From assembly GCF_029871235.1 (NCBI RefSeq), contig NZ_SSOM01000082.1, positions 31,004 through 95,003 of the forward strand: a stretch of 64,000 bases of DNA. Direction: 5' to 3'. Positions within the stretch are counted from its first letter, which is position 1; the number at the start of each line of letters is the position of its first letter. Shown piece by piece: positions 32,834 to 42,857 of the stretch. The notes under the pieces are model-generated. The model was given only the letters and a program-made list of their open reading frames with translations, was not told the origin of the DNA and searched no databases. A program made the translations under genes and the position numbers. The DNA comes from Pseudomonas sp. BN411 (GTDB lineage: Bacteria > Pseudomonadota > Gammaproteobacteria > Pseudomonadales > Pseudomonadaceae).

Positions 32834-34327
32834 TCAGAACTGGAAGTACAGGAAGGGCGAGAAGCTCTGCGCCGAGAGCTTCAGCACCGAGGCGGCGAAC
32901 AGCAGGAGCACGGCGGCGTGGAAGGCGAGGGCGCCGAGCTTCACGCGGCTGACGGTGAGGGTGGCGCTGCCGTCTGCATTGATGGCGATGCCGTCGTCCT
33001 CATCGCGGGCCTTCGCCTTGGGCGCGCCGGCCAGCGGCTGGGCGTAGAACTGGCGGATGCCGAAGATGGCCAGCACCACGTAGGCCAGCACCAGGGTGGC
33101 GATCTGCAGGCTGGTGAGCTGGGCGCGATTGAGTTCGGAGAGGCTCCAGTCACCGAAGCTGAACATGGCGGCGTACATGCGCCAGGCCACATCCAGGTTC
33201 TCGGCGCGGAAGATCACCCAGCCGATCACCACCAGCAGGAAGGTGAGGGCCCACTTCAGCGGGTTGAGCGCGCGCGGCGCGGCGTTCACGCCCAGTGCGC
33301 GTTCGATGGCCAGCCAGGTGCCGTGCCAGGCGCCCCAGATGATGTAGGTGAAGTTGGCGCCGTGCCACAGACCGCCCAGCAGCATGGTGAGGAACAGGTT
33401 GCGGTAGGTCTGGAACGTGCCGCCACGGTTGCCGCCCAGGCTGATGTACAGGTAGTCCCGCAGCCAGGTGGACAGGCTGATGTGCCAGCGCCGCCAGAAC
33501 TCGGTGATGGACTGGCTGATGTACGGCTGGTTGAAGTTCTCCATGAAGCGGAAGCCCATCATCAGGCCGAGGCCGATGGCCATGTCGCTGTAGCCGGAGA
33601 AGTCGAAGTACAGCTGCGCGGTATAGGCCAGCGCGCCGAGCCAGGCATCCCCCGTTGTCGGGTCGGAGAGGGCGAAGCAGTGGTCGGCGATCGGCGCGAT
33701 GCTGTCGGCGATGAAGACCTTCTTGATGAAGCCCTGCATGAAGCGCGTGCAGCCCTCGGCGAACTTGTCCACCGTGTGGGTGCGATGGTTGAACTGGTCC
33801 ACCAGATCCTTGAAGCGCAGCACCGGGCCGGCGATCAGGTGCGGGAAGATCGCCACGAAGGCCGCGAAGTCGATCAGGTTGTGCGTCGCCGGGGTGTCGC
33901 CGCGGTAGACGTCGATGATGTAGCTGATGGACTCGAAGACGTAGAAGGAGATCCCGATCGGTAGCAGGATGTGCGTGAGCACGAAGGGTTCCATGCCGAA
34001 CGAGGTGATGATGGCGTTGAGGCTGTCGACGCCGAAGTTGGCGTACTTGAAGTAGCCGAGGACGCAGAGGTCCACGACCACGCCGAAGAGCAGCCATTTC
34101 TGCGCCGTTTTCGTGCGCACGCCGGCCGCACCGATGCGCAGGCCGATCCAGTAGTTGAAGACCGTCACGGCGGCGAACAGCGCCAGGAAGTCGATGCGCC
34201 ACCAGGCGTAGAAGATGTAGCTGGCGACCAGCAACAGCAGGTTTCTGTAGCGTGTCCCGACCAGGTAGTACAAGCCGAGGAATGTCGGCAAGAACAGGAA
34301 CAGGAACACGTTGGAAGAAAAGACCAT
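32834..34327 (-). CDS. algI: Alginate O-acetyltransferase AlgI (MBOAT)
   Basis: A 497-aa inner-membrane protein of the MBOAT family, with about 11-13 predicted segments. The conserved region LIAGPVLRF followed by WRRWHISLSTWLRDYLYI and the invariant histidine in LWHGANFTYIIWGAWHG are present. It moves acetyl groups across the inner membrane to AlgJ/AlgX. Its length is slightly shorter than P. aeruginosa AlgI (520 aa). It is preceded by a 243-bp gap filled with family-B repeats, unusual inside this operon. Confidence 0.96.
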   Translation of the reverse strand: MVFSSNVFLFLFLPTFLGLYYLVGTRYRNLLLLVASYIFYAWWRIDFLALFAAVTVFNYWIGLRIGAAGVRTKTAQKWLLFGVVVDLCVLGYFKYANFGVDSLNAIITSFGMEPFVLTHILLPIGISFYVFESISYIIDVYRGDTPATHNLIDFAAFVAIFPHLIAGPVLRFKDLVDQFNHRTHTVDKFAEGCTRFMQGFIKKVFIADSIAPIADHCFALSDPTTGDAWLGALAYTAQLYFDFSGYSDMAIGLGLMMGFRFMENFNQPYISQSITEFWRRWHISLSTWLRDYLYISLGGNRGGTFQTYRNLFLTMLLGGLWHGANFTYIIWGAWHGTWLAIERALGVNAAPRALNPLKWALTFLLVVIGWVIFRAENLDVAWRMYAAMFSFGDWSLSELNRAQLTSLQIATLVLAYVVLAIFGIRQFYAQPLAGAPKAKARDEDDGIAINADGSATLTVSRVKLGALAFHAAVLLLFAASVLKLSAQSFSPFLYFQF

Positions 34328-34388
34328 CCGAGTCTCTCCGTTGAACGTTTGATATCAGGCCCGCCTGCGGTGGCGGGGGCGTTTTTTC

Positions 34389-34554
34389 TCCCCTCTCCCT
34401 TTGGAAGAGGGGCCGGGGGAGAGGGGGCCGAACTCCGTGCAGAGCCCAATTCCCCTCACCCCAGCCCTCTCCCTTTGGGAGAGGGGGCTATCTGTGCCAT
34501 GCCGAACACATGCGCCGGCTGCTTCAGCGTCCTCTCCCGCTTGCGAAAGAGGGG
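34389..34554. repeat. Cluster of family-B repeats between algL and algI
   Basis: Three CCCTCTCCC / GGGAGAGGG-type stems at about 34389-34430, 34452-34487 and 34531-34554. They lie inside the alginate operon where genes are elsewhere 11-70 bp apart. Stable stems could cause partial transcript ends or RNA processing. Confidence 0.75.
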
Positions 34555-34570
34555 GCTGTCCGAGCGGGGA

Positions 34571-35668
34571 TCAACTTCCCCCCTCCTTCTTCGGGTGGAA
34601 GACCTGGGTCACGTCCCCGCCGAGGCGGAAGGTCTTGTAGGGGCCCATCTCGTCCTTGAGTTCGAGGGTTTCCGACGAGCACTGGTAGAGCGAGCACCAG
34701 GGCTCCAGCCAGGAGAACTTGCTGTGTTTCTTCAGCTCGCTCATGTCCTGGTCCTTGCCGGTCTTGTCACTGAAGTCGTCCTGGTCATCCACGCCGGCCA
34801 GCACCTTCTTGCCGAGGCGGCGCAGTGCGCCGTCGTTCTCCTCGCGCAGGTCCACACCGTTGGCCTGGGCGAAGCTGGCGATCATCGCCAGCGGCGGCAG
34901 GCTGTAGTTGTGGTAGGCCAGGGCGCGCTGGCGGCGCTTGAGTTCGTTGGGCAGGAAACCGTCCTCGTCCACCTGGCCGGCGGCCACGCGGAACTGCGCC
35001 ACCGACCAGTCGAAGAGGTCCTGGCGGTTGGTCGCAACGGCGGTGGCCATCACCGACCAGGCGGCCCAGTAGGAGTGGTTGTTGATCTGTTTCAGCGGCA
35101 GGTCGCTCCAGTCGTGCACCACCTGGTCGGCCAGGCGTGAGAACCAGGATTCGATCACCCGGGTCTGCGCGGAGTACGGCGCCAGCGGCTGCGATTCGGA
35201 GAACTTCAGGCGCAGGTAGGCCGACGCCATGCTGCCCAGCGCCCATTTGCGCATGGACTTGCCGGTGTGGTTGTACTCGGTGCTCAGCAGGGCGTTGGCC
35301 TGGGCCCAGCTATCCAGCCATTGCAGGGTGCATTCGAGCTGGGTGCGCTGGCCCTTGCGCATGTAGTCCGTGACCATCTTGCTGACACCGCGCTCCATCT
35401 CGGTGATGGCGGCAGTCTTCTCGCGGAAGGCTTTTTCCGCTTCCGGATTGAGCGTGGAGCGGGCCTTGTCGGAGCCTTCGTACTTGCTGCGGAACTCCAG
35501 TTTGGCGGTGTAGGGCGCCGGTGGCGCCTTGCAGGTGCCGCCGGACTTGGCGTTGCCCGCGACGGGCGCGAAATAGCCTTTGGGCGGCACCAGGTCGGCG
35601 GCATGGGCTTGCCCTGCGAGCAGCATGCCCGCGAGCAGGGGAGCGATCAGCCAGTGTCTGGTGTTCAT
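34571..35668 (-). CDS. algL: Alginate lyase
   Basis: A 365-aa protein from ATG at 35668 (GAGGAAGAGGAGG upstream) with a signal peptide ([19 protein letters not shown]). It is a polysaccharide lyase family 5 protein: NNHSY at about residues 196-200 holds the catalytic histidine and asparagine, and [10 protein letters not shown] is also conserved. It cuts misdirected or trapped alginate in the periplasm by beta-elimination. It follows algX by 16 bp. Confidence 0.97.
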   Translation of the reverse strand: MNTRHWLIAPLLAGMLLAGQAHAADLVPPKGYFAPVAGNAKSGGTCKAPPAPYTAKLEFRSKYEGSDKARSTLNPEAEKAFREKTAAITEMERGVSKMVTDYMRKGQRTQLECTLQWLDSWAQANALLSTEYNHTGKSMRKWALGSMASAYLRLKFSESQPLAPYSAQTRVIESWFSRLADQVVHDWSDLPLKQINNHSYWAAWSVMATAVATNRQDLFDWSVAQFRVAAGQVDEDGFLPNELKRRQRALAYHNYSLPPLAMIASFAQANGVDLREENDGALRRLGKKVLAGVDDQDDFSDKTGKDQDMSELKKHSKFSWLEPWCSLYQCSSETLELKDEMGPYKTFRLGGDVTQVFHPKKEGGS

Positions 35669-35684
35669 GGGAACCTCCTCTTCC

Positions 35685-37106
35685 TCACTCGGCGTTGGCC
35701 GTGAGGTTGCCGCCGCCATTGCCGGGACGCGCGCAGACGCTGACGTCGACGCTGAGTTCCTGGGGCATGGGTTCGGGGCTGTGGACTTCCAGGGCGAGCA
35801 TGTTCAGGTCGGCCCAGTCGGCTTCATTGCGCAGCTCGAAGGCGTAGCGCCCGCCGGTGTCGATGCGGTCGCTCTGTTCCAGCTTGAAGTTTTCGCGACG
35901 GCCGTTGAGGTACCAGACGGTGGTCTTCAACTCGTGGATGGACGGATCGCTGAGGCGCAGGTCCACCTGGTAGTCACGGCCGCGCAAGGGGAGGCCGTTG
36001 CTGTTGACCAGCACTTCGTTGGCGCCGGGCTTGAGCTTGATCTTGTTCTTCAGGACCTTGGTGCGGCCTTCGCAGCCGTTGTTCACCATCGGCACCGCTT
36101 GGCGATAGAAGCTCGCCTGGGCCATGTCGTAGTGGGTGGCGAATTCCCAGATCAGCACCTTCGGCGTGTTCTCGTGGAATTCCTTGCTGCTCATGTACTG
36201 CATCAGGGCGCTCTCGAAGCCACCGCCGCTGACCGCCATGTTGAGCACCTCGGCGCCGCTGTGTTGCTGCAGGAAGCCGGCGAAGTTGTAGGCCGGGCCG
36301 CTGTTACTGGTGCCCACCAGGACCACCTGCGGGTTGGACTCGTCGCCGAACAGGCTGTCGCCACTGCCGCCGTCGCCCGAGGCTTCGGTCTCGTAGCGGT
36401 CGACATACTGGGTCGCGTAGCCGGTGCCGCAGAACTGCGCCGCGGTCTTGTGCAGGGTGCCGGCCTTGGGCAGCAGGCCCACCACCTTGCTCTCGTATTC
36501 CTTCTTCGGGATGTCGCCGAAGCTGGGGATCTGCTTCAGGGTCTCGGCCACCAGCTTGGCGGTGCGGTCTGCACCGGCAGGCGTCCAGTGGTGGTCGGCC
36601 TTGAAGTAGTAGTCGGTGTCCACGCCCTTCTCGTCGAACAGCGGCGAGAGGTCGGTCACCCAGATGCCGGCCTTGCGGAAGTGGTCCACGGCGGCGAGGT
36701 AGTTCTTCTTCGCCAGCTCGTAGTTGAAGTGAGCCTTCTCTTCCGGGGTCAGCTTTTCGCGATCGATCAGACCACGGGTGGGTTGGTAGACCACCATCAG
36801 CTCGACGCCCTTGGTCTTGAGCGCATCGCGCAGGCGCTTCAGCTGGCTCCAGCCGAACTGCGAGGTACCGAAGTCGGTACGCAGGTCGTTCTCGCTTCGG
36901 AACAGCCAGTCGCCCTGTCCTTGCACCAGGGCGGTGAAGAAGCTCAGGTACTTGGTGTTGTAGTTGGCCGGATTCTGCGCTGCGGCACAGAGCGGGCCGG
37001 TCGCCTGCACGCTGTACTCGGGCGCCGCGTGCGCGCCCTGGGCAGCGGCCAGCAGGGCGGCGGCCAGGGCGGAGGGGGTGAACCACTTGCGGGATAGTCT
37101 GGTCAT
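35685..37106 (-). CDS. algX: Alginate O-acetylation and secretion protein AlgX
   Basis: A 473-aa protein from ATG at 37106 ([19 protein letters not shown]), with a signal peptide ending in GAHA. The SGNH-like catalytic domain shows ADHHWTP and [10 protein letters not shown] (serine), and a C-terminal carbohydrate-binding module starts about residue 350. It acetylates polymannuronate and links to AlgK in the secretion complex. The long upstream extension of this frame into algG is not used. Eleven bp separate it from algG. Confidence 0.97.
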   Translation of the reverse strand: MTRLSRKWFTPSALAAALLAAAQGAHAAPEYSVQATGPLCAAAQNPANYNTKYLSFFTALVQGQGDWLFRSENDLRTDFGTSQFGWSQLKRLRDALKTKGVELMVVYQPTRGLIDREKLTPEEKAHFNYELAKKNYLAAVDHFRKAGIWVTDLSPLFDEKGVDTDYYFKADHHWTPAGADRTAKLVAETLKQIPSFGDIPKKEYESKVVGLLPKAGTLHKTAAQFCGTGYATQYVDRYETEASGDGGSGDSLFGDESNPQVVLVGTSNSGPAYNFAGFLQQHSGAEVLNMAVSGGGFESALMQYMSSKEFHENTPKVLIWEFATHYDMAQASFYRQAVPMVNNGCEGRTKVLKNKIKLKPGANEVLVNSNGLPLRGRDYQVDLRLSDPSIHELKTTVWYLNGRRENFKLEQSDRIDTGGRYAFELRNEADWADLNMLALEVHSPEPMPQELSVDVSVCARPGNGGGNLTANAE

Positions 37107-37117
37107 GGGCGGATACC

Positions 37118-38677
37118 TCAGTCCTGGAGCTCGGCCTGGCTTTCGACGGGATCGATCAGCACCGCCTTCTTGCGGCGCACCATCAGGTCGAGGATTTCGT
37201 CCTGCTTTTCGCCGAGTACGCCGGCGAAGCTGATGCCGGTGGATTTGCTCGGGGCGAGCAACTCGACGCGGTACAGCTCGACCGACAGCGGCGAGTCGAT
37301 GGAAAGGGGACTGGAACCGTTGCCGGCGAGCTTGCCGCCCACCACGATCAGCGAGACCTTGGTGTCGAAGGGGTCGAGCTTGACGTTCCGGTCGGTGTTG
37401 GAGAGGTCCTTGATGTGGCCATACACGCCGGTCAGGCCGTTGGCCGCCGAGAGGTTCTCGTACAGGCGGATGTTCACGCTGTTGCGCACGCGGATGCCGT
37501 GGCGCTGGTTGCTGAGGATTTTGTTGCCCCACAGCAGGTTGTTCGAGCTCTCGTAGAGGGTGATGCCGTCGGAATGGTTCTGGTACACCTCGTTCCAGGC
37601 CACGAGATTGTTCACCGAGTTACGGTCGATGACGATGCCCGAGAGCTTGTTGTCGTAGGACTTGTTGTGAACGATCCAGCTGTCGTCCACCTCACGGGAG
37701 ATGATGATCCCGTGCTTCTTCTTGGTCCCGAAGACGGTGTTGTGGGCGATGAGCAGGCCCTTCGAGCGGTCGTGGGGGTCGATGCCGTAGACGATGTTGT
37801 CGCGGTAGGTATTGCCCTTGATGACCACGTTTTCGGCTTCGAAGCAGTAGAAGCCGTACCAGTGGTCGACGAACTCGGAATCCAGCAGCCAGCCGGTGGG
37901 CGCGGTGCGCTTCAGGCGCTTGGCCTGGCCCGGGGTGTACTGGGTGATGGAGACGCCATAGGACTTGGAGTTGTCGTAGCCCAGGCTCGTGACCTTGCTG
38001 CCGACGATGTACAGCTCGCTGCCGCCCCAGGACACCAGGAACGGGCGGAACTCCTCGGGCTTGTGGAACCAGGCCGGCGACTTGTTCTTTTCGTTCCAGG
38101 CGGTGAGCTGGGTACCGGTGACGAACAGCTTGCCGTCGTTGACCAGGAAGGCGCCGCGCTCCTGGGAGAGGCGGAAGTCCTTGGTCTCCTTGCCGATCTG
38201 CAGGCTCGCGCCCTGGGCCACCACCAGCGGCAGGCGGGCGAGGTACACGCCCGGCTCGGTCTCGCTGAACTGGCTGTCGGGCAGGGCCTTGGCCAGGTCT
38301 TCCGGCGTCACGTAGCCGCCCTCGACGAAGATCGCCTGAGGCATGCCCTGCTGGCGCCGGACCCATTCGCGCAGGCGCTCGTTACCGCCGATGAAGTCCT
38401 TCAGCGCATCCTGCTGGAGCATGCGTCGGACCACCACGCGGCCGCGGGTGCCGCGGTCGATCTTCGCTTCCACGGCCTCGGCCGTGTAGCCGGTCATGTC
38501 CGGCAGCTTGGGCGTGTCCAGGTGCAACTGCTCGACGGGCGCGGTGAGCACCTTGTAGTTCTTGATCGGCTTGAGTTGCTGGGTCAGCTCCTCGCCCTGG
38601 ACCCAGGGCGAGGCGAACTGCAGGGCGCCAAGAATGACGCCCCCCGCCAGCAGTGTGGTTCCCATGCCACGTTTCAT
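37118..38677 (-). CDS. algG: Mannuronan C5-epimerase
   Basis: A 519-aa protein from ATG at 38677 (GGGAGGAACAGCC upstream). An N-terminal signal segment precedes a right-handed beta-helix made of repeated turns (GLLIAHNTVFG, GIVIDRNSVNNL). The catalytic DPHDRS motif lies at about residues 300-305. It converts D-mannuronate to L-guluronate in the periplasmic polymer and is also part of the export complex. Gap to algE is 29 bp. Confidence 0.97.
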   Translation of the reverse strand: MKRGMGTTLLAGGVILGALQFASPWVQGEELTQQLKPIKNYKVLTAPVEQLHLDTPKLPDMTGYTAEAVEAKIDRGTRGRVVVRRMLQQDALKDFIGGNERLREWVRRQQGMPQAIFVEGGYVTPEDLAKALPDSQFSETEPGVYLARLPLVVAQGASLQIGKETKDFRLSQERGAFLVNDGKLFVTGTQLTAWNEKNKSPAWFHKPEEFRPFLVSWGGSELYIVGSKVTSLGYDNSKSYGVSITQYTPGQAKRLKRTAPTGWLLDSEFVDHWYGFYCFEAENVVIKGNTYRDNIVYGIDPHDRSKGLLIAHNTVFGTKKKHGIIISREVDDSWIVHNKSYDNKLSGIVIDRNSVNNLVAWNEVYQNHSDGITLYESSNNLLWGNKILSNQRHGIRVRNSVNIRLYENLSAANGLTGVYGHIKDLSNTDRNVKLDPFDTKVSLIVVGGKLAGNGSSPLSIDSPLSVELYRVELLAPSKSTGISFAGVLGEKQDEILDLMVRRKKAVLIDPVESQAELQD

Positions 38678-38706
38678 GGCTGTTCCTCCCTTGCGCCCAA
38701 TGCCCA

Positions 38707-40152
38707 TCAGAAGCGCCAGATGAAGTCGACGAAGGCGCGGTGCATCACCGAATCGGTGCCGCTGGCATAGGCATCGCCGGGCTTGAACACGCCGCCACGG
38801 AAGCGCACCAGGGCCGAACGCTCGTCCATGTGCTCGGCCATGGAAGCCGGCAGCAGGCCCTGCTTGAAGTAGCGGGTGACCACCAGGTCCATTTCCTGGC
38901 CGATGTCTTTCTCGCCGTCTTCCAGCGGCGCGATGATTCCGCTCTGGCCGACGTCCTGGTTGTCGTCCACGCGCCAGAAACGGTGGTAGACGACGCTCGC
39001 GTCGTAGTCCTCGCCCATCTGCCAGGACGTGAAGGCGGTGGCCACTTGCAGGTTGCTCAGCTCGCCGCGGAAGGCTTCACCGAAGCGGTGCATGCGGGCT
39101 TCGGTGCCGGTGAAGTTGGAGCGGTTGCTCTCAAGGCCGGTCTGGCGGAACTGCTCGGAGCTGTCGTTATCGCCACCGCCGCTGCCACGGGCGTAGGCGC
39201 CGCCGACCTTCCACTGATCGTCGATGTTCCAGCGCAGGCCGAGGTCTACCGCCCAGGCATCCACGTCGACATTGCGCTTGCCGCTGGCAACGTTCTGGTT
39301 GCCCACCGGCGTCTGCTGCAGCTCGTCCACGTCGCCGGTCAGCCAGGTGGCCTGGGCCCAGTAGTTCAGCGGCAGGGTGGAGCGGCGGTCGAAGAAGCCG
39401 CCATCGGCTTCCAGGCCCAGCCAGGTCAGGTCGCCGGTGGTGCGCTTGTCCAGTTCATCCACTTCCTCGCCGACGTTGGGCAAGTCGCCGTTGTCGCGGC
39501 TGTGGTGAAGCTTGGCGCCGACCCAGTGGCCGGGGCGCCATTGGGTGGAGATGTCGCCGAAGAAGTGCTGGCGGTCTTCGTCTTCCGGGGCCAGTTCGTC
39601 GATGTCGGTGCGGTAGTCGCTGAAGCGCTCGGCGACGCCGGCGTGGGCGCGCAACAGGGTGGTGTCGAAGCTCCAGCGCAGGGCTTCGATGTTGGTGTCC
39701 CACCAGGTGCCTTCCTCGCTGCGGACGCGCTGGCGGCCGAAGCGCAGGTGCTCGCCGGGGTAGGCGGTGAGGCCGCCGTAGTCGACCCAGAACTCGCGCA
39801 TGGCCAGGTAGCTCTTGTCCGGCTCGCGGCCGTTGTTGCGCTGGCCGGCGTCGGCTTCGATGTCGCTCGATTCCAGGGTGTCGGTCTCGACGATGTCGGT
39901 AGCGGTGACCGCCTGGCCCATGGCGAAGGCGCTCCATTCGCCGCGCTCGCCATAGACCCAGGGGCGCAGGTCGAGACCGATACCATTCACGTCGCCGCCA
40001 TCACGGGTGCCGAGGTCGCGGTCGTCTTCCGATTGGGCCGTGATCTTCACGTCCAGCCCGAAGTTCTTGCCGTCGGGCTCGGCAGCGTGGGCGATGCTTG
40101 CGGCTAGCAGGGACAGGCTGAGGCCTGCCTTGATCCAGGGGTTCTTGTTCAT
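38707..40152 (-). CDS. algE: Alginate outer-membrane export porin AlgE
   Basis: A 481-aa outer-membrane beta barrel from ATG at 40152 ([19 protein letters not shown], cleavage after SIAHA). Alternating hydrophobic strands and a C-terminal phenylalanine (FIWRF) fit an 18-stranded porin. It exports alginate, with AlgK as partner. A 140-bp gap with a family-C repeat separates it from algK. Confidence 0.96.
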   Translation of the reverse strand: MNKNPWIKAGLSLSLLAASIAHAAEPDGKNFGLDVKITAQSEDDRDLGTRDGGDVNGIGLDLRPWVYGERGEWSAFAMGQAVTATDIVETDTLESSDIEADAGQRNNGREPDKSYLAMREFWVDYGGLTAYPGEHLRFGRQRVRSEEGTWWDTNIEALRWSFDTTLLRAHAGVAERFSDYRTDIDELAPEDEDRQHFFGDISTQWRPGHWVGAKLHHSRDNGDLPNVGEEVDELDKRTTGDLTWLGLEADGGFFDRRSTLPLNYWAQATWLTGDVDELQQTPVGNQNVASGKRNVDVDAWAVDLGLRWNIDDQWKVGGAYARGSGGGDNDSSEQFRQTGLESNRSNFTGTEARMHRFGEAFRGELSNLQVATAFTSWQMGEDYDASVVYHRFWRVDDNQDVGQSGIIAPLEDGEKDIGQEMDLVVTRYFKQGLLPASMAEHMDERSALVRFRGGVFKPGDAYASGTDSVMHRAFVDFIWRF

Positions 40153-40190
40153 GGGTTTCTCATCTCTCTCGTTCCGCAGCCGTGCCTTTC

Positions 40191-40275
40191 GTAGGTTGTG
40201 GCTGAGCTGTGCGAAGCCCAACGTCTGCCGTACTCCGCTGTTGGGCTTCGCTGCGCTCTGCGCCAACCTGCGGGG
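40191..40275. repeat. Family-C repeat between algK and algE
   Basis: Imperfect inverted repeat: GTAGGTTGTGGCTGAGC... with an inner GAAGCCCAACG ... GTTGGGCTTCGC and a closing GCCAACCTGCGGG. It is related to tandem copies at 63697 and 63861, and it is located inside the operon upstream of algE. Confidence 0.75.
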
Positions 40276-40292
40276 GAGCTGCGGAGGGGGAT

Positions 40293-41654
40293 TCATAGGC
40301 TGCTCATCTGGGTGTCTGGAGCTGCAGCGCCACGAGCTGCGCGCTCTTCACGCAGCAGTTGCTCGGCACGAGCGCGGTCGGCCGGTGGCAATTGCTGCGC
40401 CACCTGCTGTGCCAGTTCCTGGGCCTGCGGGGTGTTCTTGGGCAGGGCCAGTTGGCTGAAGACGTAGGCATTGACCAGGTTGCGCTGGACACCCTTGCCC
40501 TGGACATACATCTGGCCGAGGGTGAAGTCGGCGTTGATCTGGCCGTTGCGGGCGGCGCTCAGCAGCCGCTCGAGGGCTTTCTGCGGATCGATTTCACCCA
40601 GGTAGCCGCGCAGGTAGATCTGACCCAGCAGGTAGTTGGCGCGGGGTTCGGTCGGCGCGGCCTTCAGCAGGTGTTCCTCGGCCTTCTTCGGGTCCAGCGG
40701 CACCAGCTTGCCTTCGTAGTAGAGGCGTCCCAGCAGCAGCTCGGCCTGGGGGAGGGACGCGGCGCGGCCTTTCTCCAGGTAACCCAGCAGCTGTTCGGTA
40801 TCGCCTTGGCCCGGGTAGTCGTAGAGCAACTTGGCCAGGCTGACCCAGGCGGCGGGGTAGGTGGGCGCGACGGCTTCCAGGAGTTCTTTGGCCTTGCCGT
40901 CGTCCGGCTTGCCCAGGTCGGCGTCGGCCAGCACGTTGGCTACCGAGTCCACGCGCTGGGCGGGAATGCGCCCGGCGCGGTAGCCGGCCATCAGCTGGTC
41001 CAGCAGCTTCTGCTGGGCATCGGCGTTGCCCTGCTTCTGGTAGACGGTGGCCAGCTCGACGTAGCAGACATCGGCCAGGGCCAGGTTGCGGGTGCAGATC
41101 TGTTCGATCTCGCCCAGGTGCTGATCGTAGGTGCCCTGGGTGCGATAGAAGAGGATCTGCGCCAGCTCGGCCTGGGTGTGGCCTTCGGCACGCCACTTGG
41201 CGATGCGCGCCGGCACGTTCACCTCGGGGAAGTCCTGAGGGTATTGCAGGTAGAGCATCACCAGTGGCAGCAGGCTGCTTTCCTCTCCGGCGGCGAAGGA
41301 CTCTTCCAGCAGCTGCGCGGTTTCGCGGCGCTCGGCCGGATTCAACTCGGTCTTGCGCGCCAGCAGCTTGCCCAGGCGTGCCTTGGCGCGGGGCGACTGG
41401 TCCATGGCCTGGCGATAGGTCTGCTCGGCCTTGGCGAGCTGCTCGGGGTCGCCGCTGGCCACCTGCAGGTCGGCCAGGCCGACTGCGGCGTCGGCATAGC
41501 CGAGATCGGCCAGCTGGCGGAAGTTCTGCTCGGCGGTGGCGTTGTCACCGCGCTTCAGGGCTTCGCGGGCGAGGCGCTCGTCGGGCAGGCCAGCGCAGCC
41601 GGCCAGGGCGACGGCCGCGGCCAGCAGCAGGACGGGGGTAGCGTGATGGGCCAT
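40293..41654 (-). CDS. algK: Alginate export lipoprotein AlgK
   Basis: A 453-aa protein from ATG at 41654 (GAGGAGGG upstream) with lipobox LAGC at residues about 17-20. The rest is made of Sel1/TPR-like repeats ([49 protein letters not shown]). It assists insertion of AlgE in the outer membrane and links it with AlgX and Alg44. It lies 13 bp behind alg44. Confidence 0.97.
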   Translation of the reverse strand: MAHHATPVLLLAAAVALAGCAGLPDERLAREALKRGDNATAEQNFRQLADLGYADAAVGLADLQVASGDPEQLAKAEQTYRQAMDQSPRAKARLGKLLARKTELNPAERRETAQLLEESFAAGEESSLLPLVMLYLQYPQDFPEVNVPARIAKWRAEGHTQAELAQILFYRTQGTYDQHLGEIEQICTRNLALADVCYVELATVYQKQGNADAQQKLLDQLMAGYRAGRIPAQRVDSVANVLADADLGKPDDGKAKELLEAVAPTYPAAWVSLAKLLYDYPGQGDTEQLLGYLEKGRAASLPQAELLLGRLYYEGKLVPLDPKKAEEHLLKAAPTEPRANYLLGQIYLRGYLGEIDPQKALERLLSAARNGQINADFTLGQMYVQGKGVQRNLVNAYVFSQLALPKNTPQAQELAQQVAQQLPPADRARAEQLLREERAARGAAAPDTQMSSL

Positions 41655-41667
41655 GGCGGCGCCCTCC

Positions 41668-42828
41668 TCAGAAACCTGTCGCCAGGGCGCGATCGATCAG
41701 CCAGTCGAGGGACGGGCCGCGATCGACGCTGACTTCCACCGGCTGGCCGGCGAGGGTGCTGGGCAGCGGCTCGTCGGGCTGGATGGTGGTGCGGATGTCG
41801 GCGGACATGCTGCCGTCGTGCAGGTTGCTGCTGAGGATCTTGCCGTGGCGTACCTGGTCCTCGCCGGCCACCTGGAAGGTGACGCGGGCACCAGGCTTGG
41901 CCTGGGAGATATTGCGGAACGGGAAGCGCGCCTGGACGGTGGCCTGGGTGTCCTGGGGGACCAGTTCGAAGATCACATCGCCCTTGCTGGCGAACTGGCC
42001 GTCGGCCACGAGCTGGCGGACGATCTTGCAGTTGCACGGGCTGGTGAGGGTGCCCTTCATCTGCTTGCCGAAGAGCTCTTCGACGTTCTTCGGGGTGAGC
42101 TGGTCGTCGGTCAGGTGGCCCTTGAGCATCTCCAGCATGGTGGCGCTGAAGGACGCGATGGGCGCACCTTTCTCTACGGTGGCATCGGCGCTCACCAGGC
42201 TCTGCACGGTGCCTTCGCGCGGCATGGTGACCTGCATGGAGGGCACCGCCACCATGGCCGAGTCGGCGTGGGTGACGAAGTACAGGCCGTACAGCGAATT
42301 GAGGATGTAGCCGAAGGCAGTGACGCCGACGACGAAGATGCCGGCGCTGAGGCCGACCGCCTTCAGACGCGCCAGCGGGCCCATGCCGCCGCCCGCGCCG
42401 CCCTTGCGCGGCTTGGTGAAGTTCTCGCGCTGCAGGGTGTTGAGCAGGTCGCCGGCGCTGACCAGCTCGCCGGAAAGGTGGGAGCTGATCAGGTAGCGCA
42501 GGGTAGCGATATCGCGCGGTTGCAGGCTGTGGAAGACGCAGCCGACGCGCTCGTTGCGCGCATCCACGGCACGCACCTGGAACTCGACGTCCAGGCCGAG
42601 GCTGAGGCCGTCGATCTGGAACATCAGGCGACCCTTGTGGTGGTCTCCGATGTTGGCGCCGGAGCGCCCGCCGGTGAAGGCGAAGCCGCCGGCGGAGACG
42701 TCCAGCAGCGACGCTTCGAAGCGTTCGCCGCGAGCGATGTAGCGGACTTTGCCGGGGATCTTCACCCGCGCGTGCTGGCGCTGGGCTTCGGATTCATGCA
42801 CCACATTGAGATTGACGGCTGTATTCAT
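41668..42828 (-). CDS. alg44: Alginate polymerase c-di-GMP receptor Alg44
   Basis: A 386-aa protein from ATG at 42828. The N-terminal PilZ domain has R17, R21 (QRQHAR) and DVSAGG (about residue 43), the known c-di-GMP binding elements; a transmembrane segment follows (LSAGIFVVGVTAFGYILNSL) and then a periplasmic membrane-fusion-like domain. c-di-GMP binding activates Alg8. With R17, R21 and the aspartate present it should bind the ligand. It is 29 bp from alg8. Confidence 0.97.
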   Translation of the reverse strand: MNTAVNLNVVHESEAQRQHARVKIPGKVRYIARGERFEASLLDVSAGGFAFTGGRSGANIGDHHKGRLMFQIDGLSLGLDVEFQVRAVDARNERVGCVFHSLQPRDIATLRYLISSHLSGELVSAGDLLNTLQRENFTKPRKGGAGGGMGPLARLKAVGLSAGIFVVGVTAFGYILNSLYGLYFVTHADSAMVAVPSMQVTMPREGTVQSLVSADATVEKGAPIASFSATMLEMLKGHLTDDQLTPKNVEELFGKQMKGTLTSPCNCKIVRQLVADGQFASKGDVIFELVPQDTQATVQARFPFRNISQAKPGARVTFQVAGEDQVRHGKILSSNLHDGSMSADIRTTIQPDEPLPSTLAGQPVEVSVDRGPSLDWLIDRALATGF

Positions 42829-42857
42829 GGCTTCGATTCCTGTCAGGTTCCTTGTGC

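Noticed and set aside
31627..35140. Plus-strand frames over algJ, algI and algL
   Set aside because: Antisense shadows of the alginate genes, with no motif and improbable composition.
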